DNA from: Acetobacteraceae bacterium
Lineage (GTDB): Bacteria > Pseudomonadota > Alphaproteobacteria > Acetobacterales > Acetobacteraceae
Length of the DNA: 33,559 nucleotides
NCBI GenBank assembly: GCA_027487675.1
Contig: JAIYDD010000251.1
Coordinates: 1 to 33,559, forward strand
Reading direction: 5' to 3'
Notes under the pieces: model-generated
Seen by the model: the letters and a program-made list of their open reading frames with translations, nothing else
What the model was told of the DNA's origin: nothing
Database searches by the model: none
Shown here: positions 33,418 through 33,559 of the stretch, piece by piece
Layout of the letters: each line of letters begins with the position of its first letter
Position numbering within the stretch: position 1 is the stretch's first letter
Program-made: the position numbers and the translations under genes

Positions 33418-33559
33418 ATGCAGATTGCATCCGCCCTCATTTCGCGCTGGCCTGATGTGGTTGGCGCGATCTCTGAAGCGATCGATCTTGAAGCCACGGC
33501 ACGGACCAGCGGCGCGCTGGTGCGGCGGCGCGAGATCCGGACGGCCGAGCAGTTGCTCC
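33418..33559 (+). CDS. Partial transposase, N-terminal end (IS4-family-like)
   Basis: An open frame that runs off the window edge. The 47 visible residues include ASALISRWPDVVGAISEAID, LEATARTSGALVRRREI and RTAEQLL. This is the N-terminal pattern of IS4-type transposases: a helix, then an Arg-rich segment with RRREIRTAEQLL resembling the R-x-K-s-x-x-LL motif. It is less GC-rich than the host. The ATG at 33418 is used, but GTG at 33412 is in frame. The catalytic DDE residues would lie beyond the window, so it is unknown whether it is intact. Confidence 0.6.
   Translation, partial: MQIASALISRWPDVVGAISEAIDLEATARTSGALVRRREIRTAEQLL

Overview
The window is very GC-rich, strongly coding bacterial DNA with alphaproteobacterial gene types: GlnE, a YhdP/AsmA-like protein, a TIGR02924-type isocitrate dehydrogenase, FtsK, an Rrf2 regulator beside cysTWA, and phnCDEE. 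Gene content, base composition and the abundance of GC-rich hairpin repeats suggest Acetobacteraceae (Roseomonas-like). This is inference from sequence character, not from a marker gene. No rRNA, tRNA or CRISPR array was recognised.

Layout. 1-301 is a repeat region. 302-1993 (-) is a DEAD-box RNA helicase with a DbpA-type C-terminal domain. 1994-2490 holds a MITE-like palindromic element. 2491-3786 (-) is an amidohydrolase. 3961-4035 (+) is a 24-residue membrane microprotein with an ideal ribosome binding site, followed at once by a second palindromic element. 4306-7467 (-) is an AsmA/YhdP-like envelope protein, divergent from glnE (7485-10727), which carries an in-frame 24-bp tandem repeat. 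Next come a Bcp peroxiredoxin with a histone-H1-like tail, a BLUF blue-light sensor and a MOSC protein. 12903-17049 is a sulfate uptake operon (minus strand: small unknown gene, sbp, cysT, cysW, cysA). A third palindromic element and an Rrf2 regulator follow. 18205-20074 (-) pairs a NIPSNAP protein with a second amidohydrolase, divergent from a phosphonate-type ABC transporter (phnC, phnD, phnE, phnE). 24041-27865 carries a DUF3060-OmpA protein, isocitrate dehydrogenase, a DUF2892 protein, ArfB and a Crp/Fnr regulator. ftsK (27971-30559) is followed, 5 bp after its stop, by a two-gene module of an SMC/RecF-like ATPase and a small Toprim-like protein, then an alpha/beta hydrolase, a repeat, and the start of a transposase cut by the window edge.

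How the parts fit. Sulfate import (sbp-cysTWA) is next to a cysteine-rich Rrf2 regulator that may control it. The phn transporter lacks any C-P lyase gene here but has hydrolytic enzymes beside it. GlnE covers nitrogen control, and FtsK and the helicase are housekeeping. The ATPase/Toprim pair (30565-32362) has the architecture of OLD/PARIS/AbiL-type anti-phage systems, a less GC-extreme composition than its neighbours, and sits as a cassette behind ftsK. It is the best candidate for an undescribed system in the window.

The window also has many structured repeats: three palindromic MITE-like elements with different ends, three unrelated short tandem arrays at or inside gene ends, and one intergenic repeat found in inverted orientation about 33 kb apart at the two edges.
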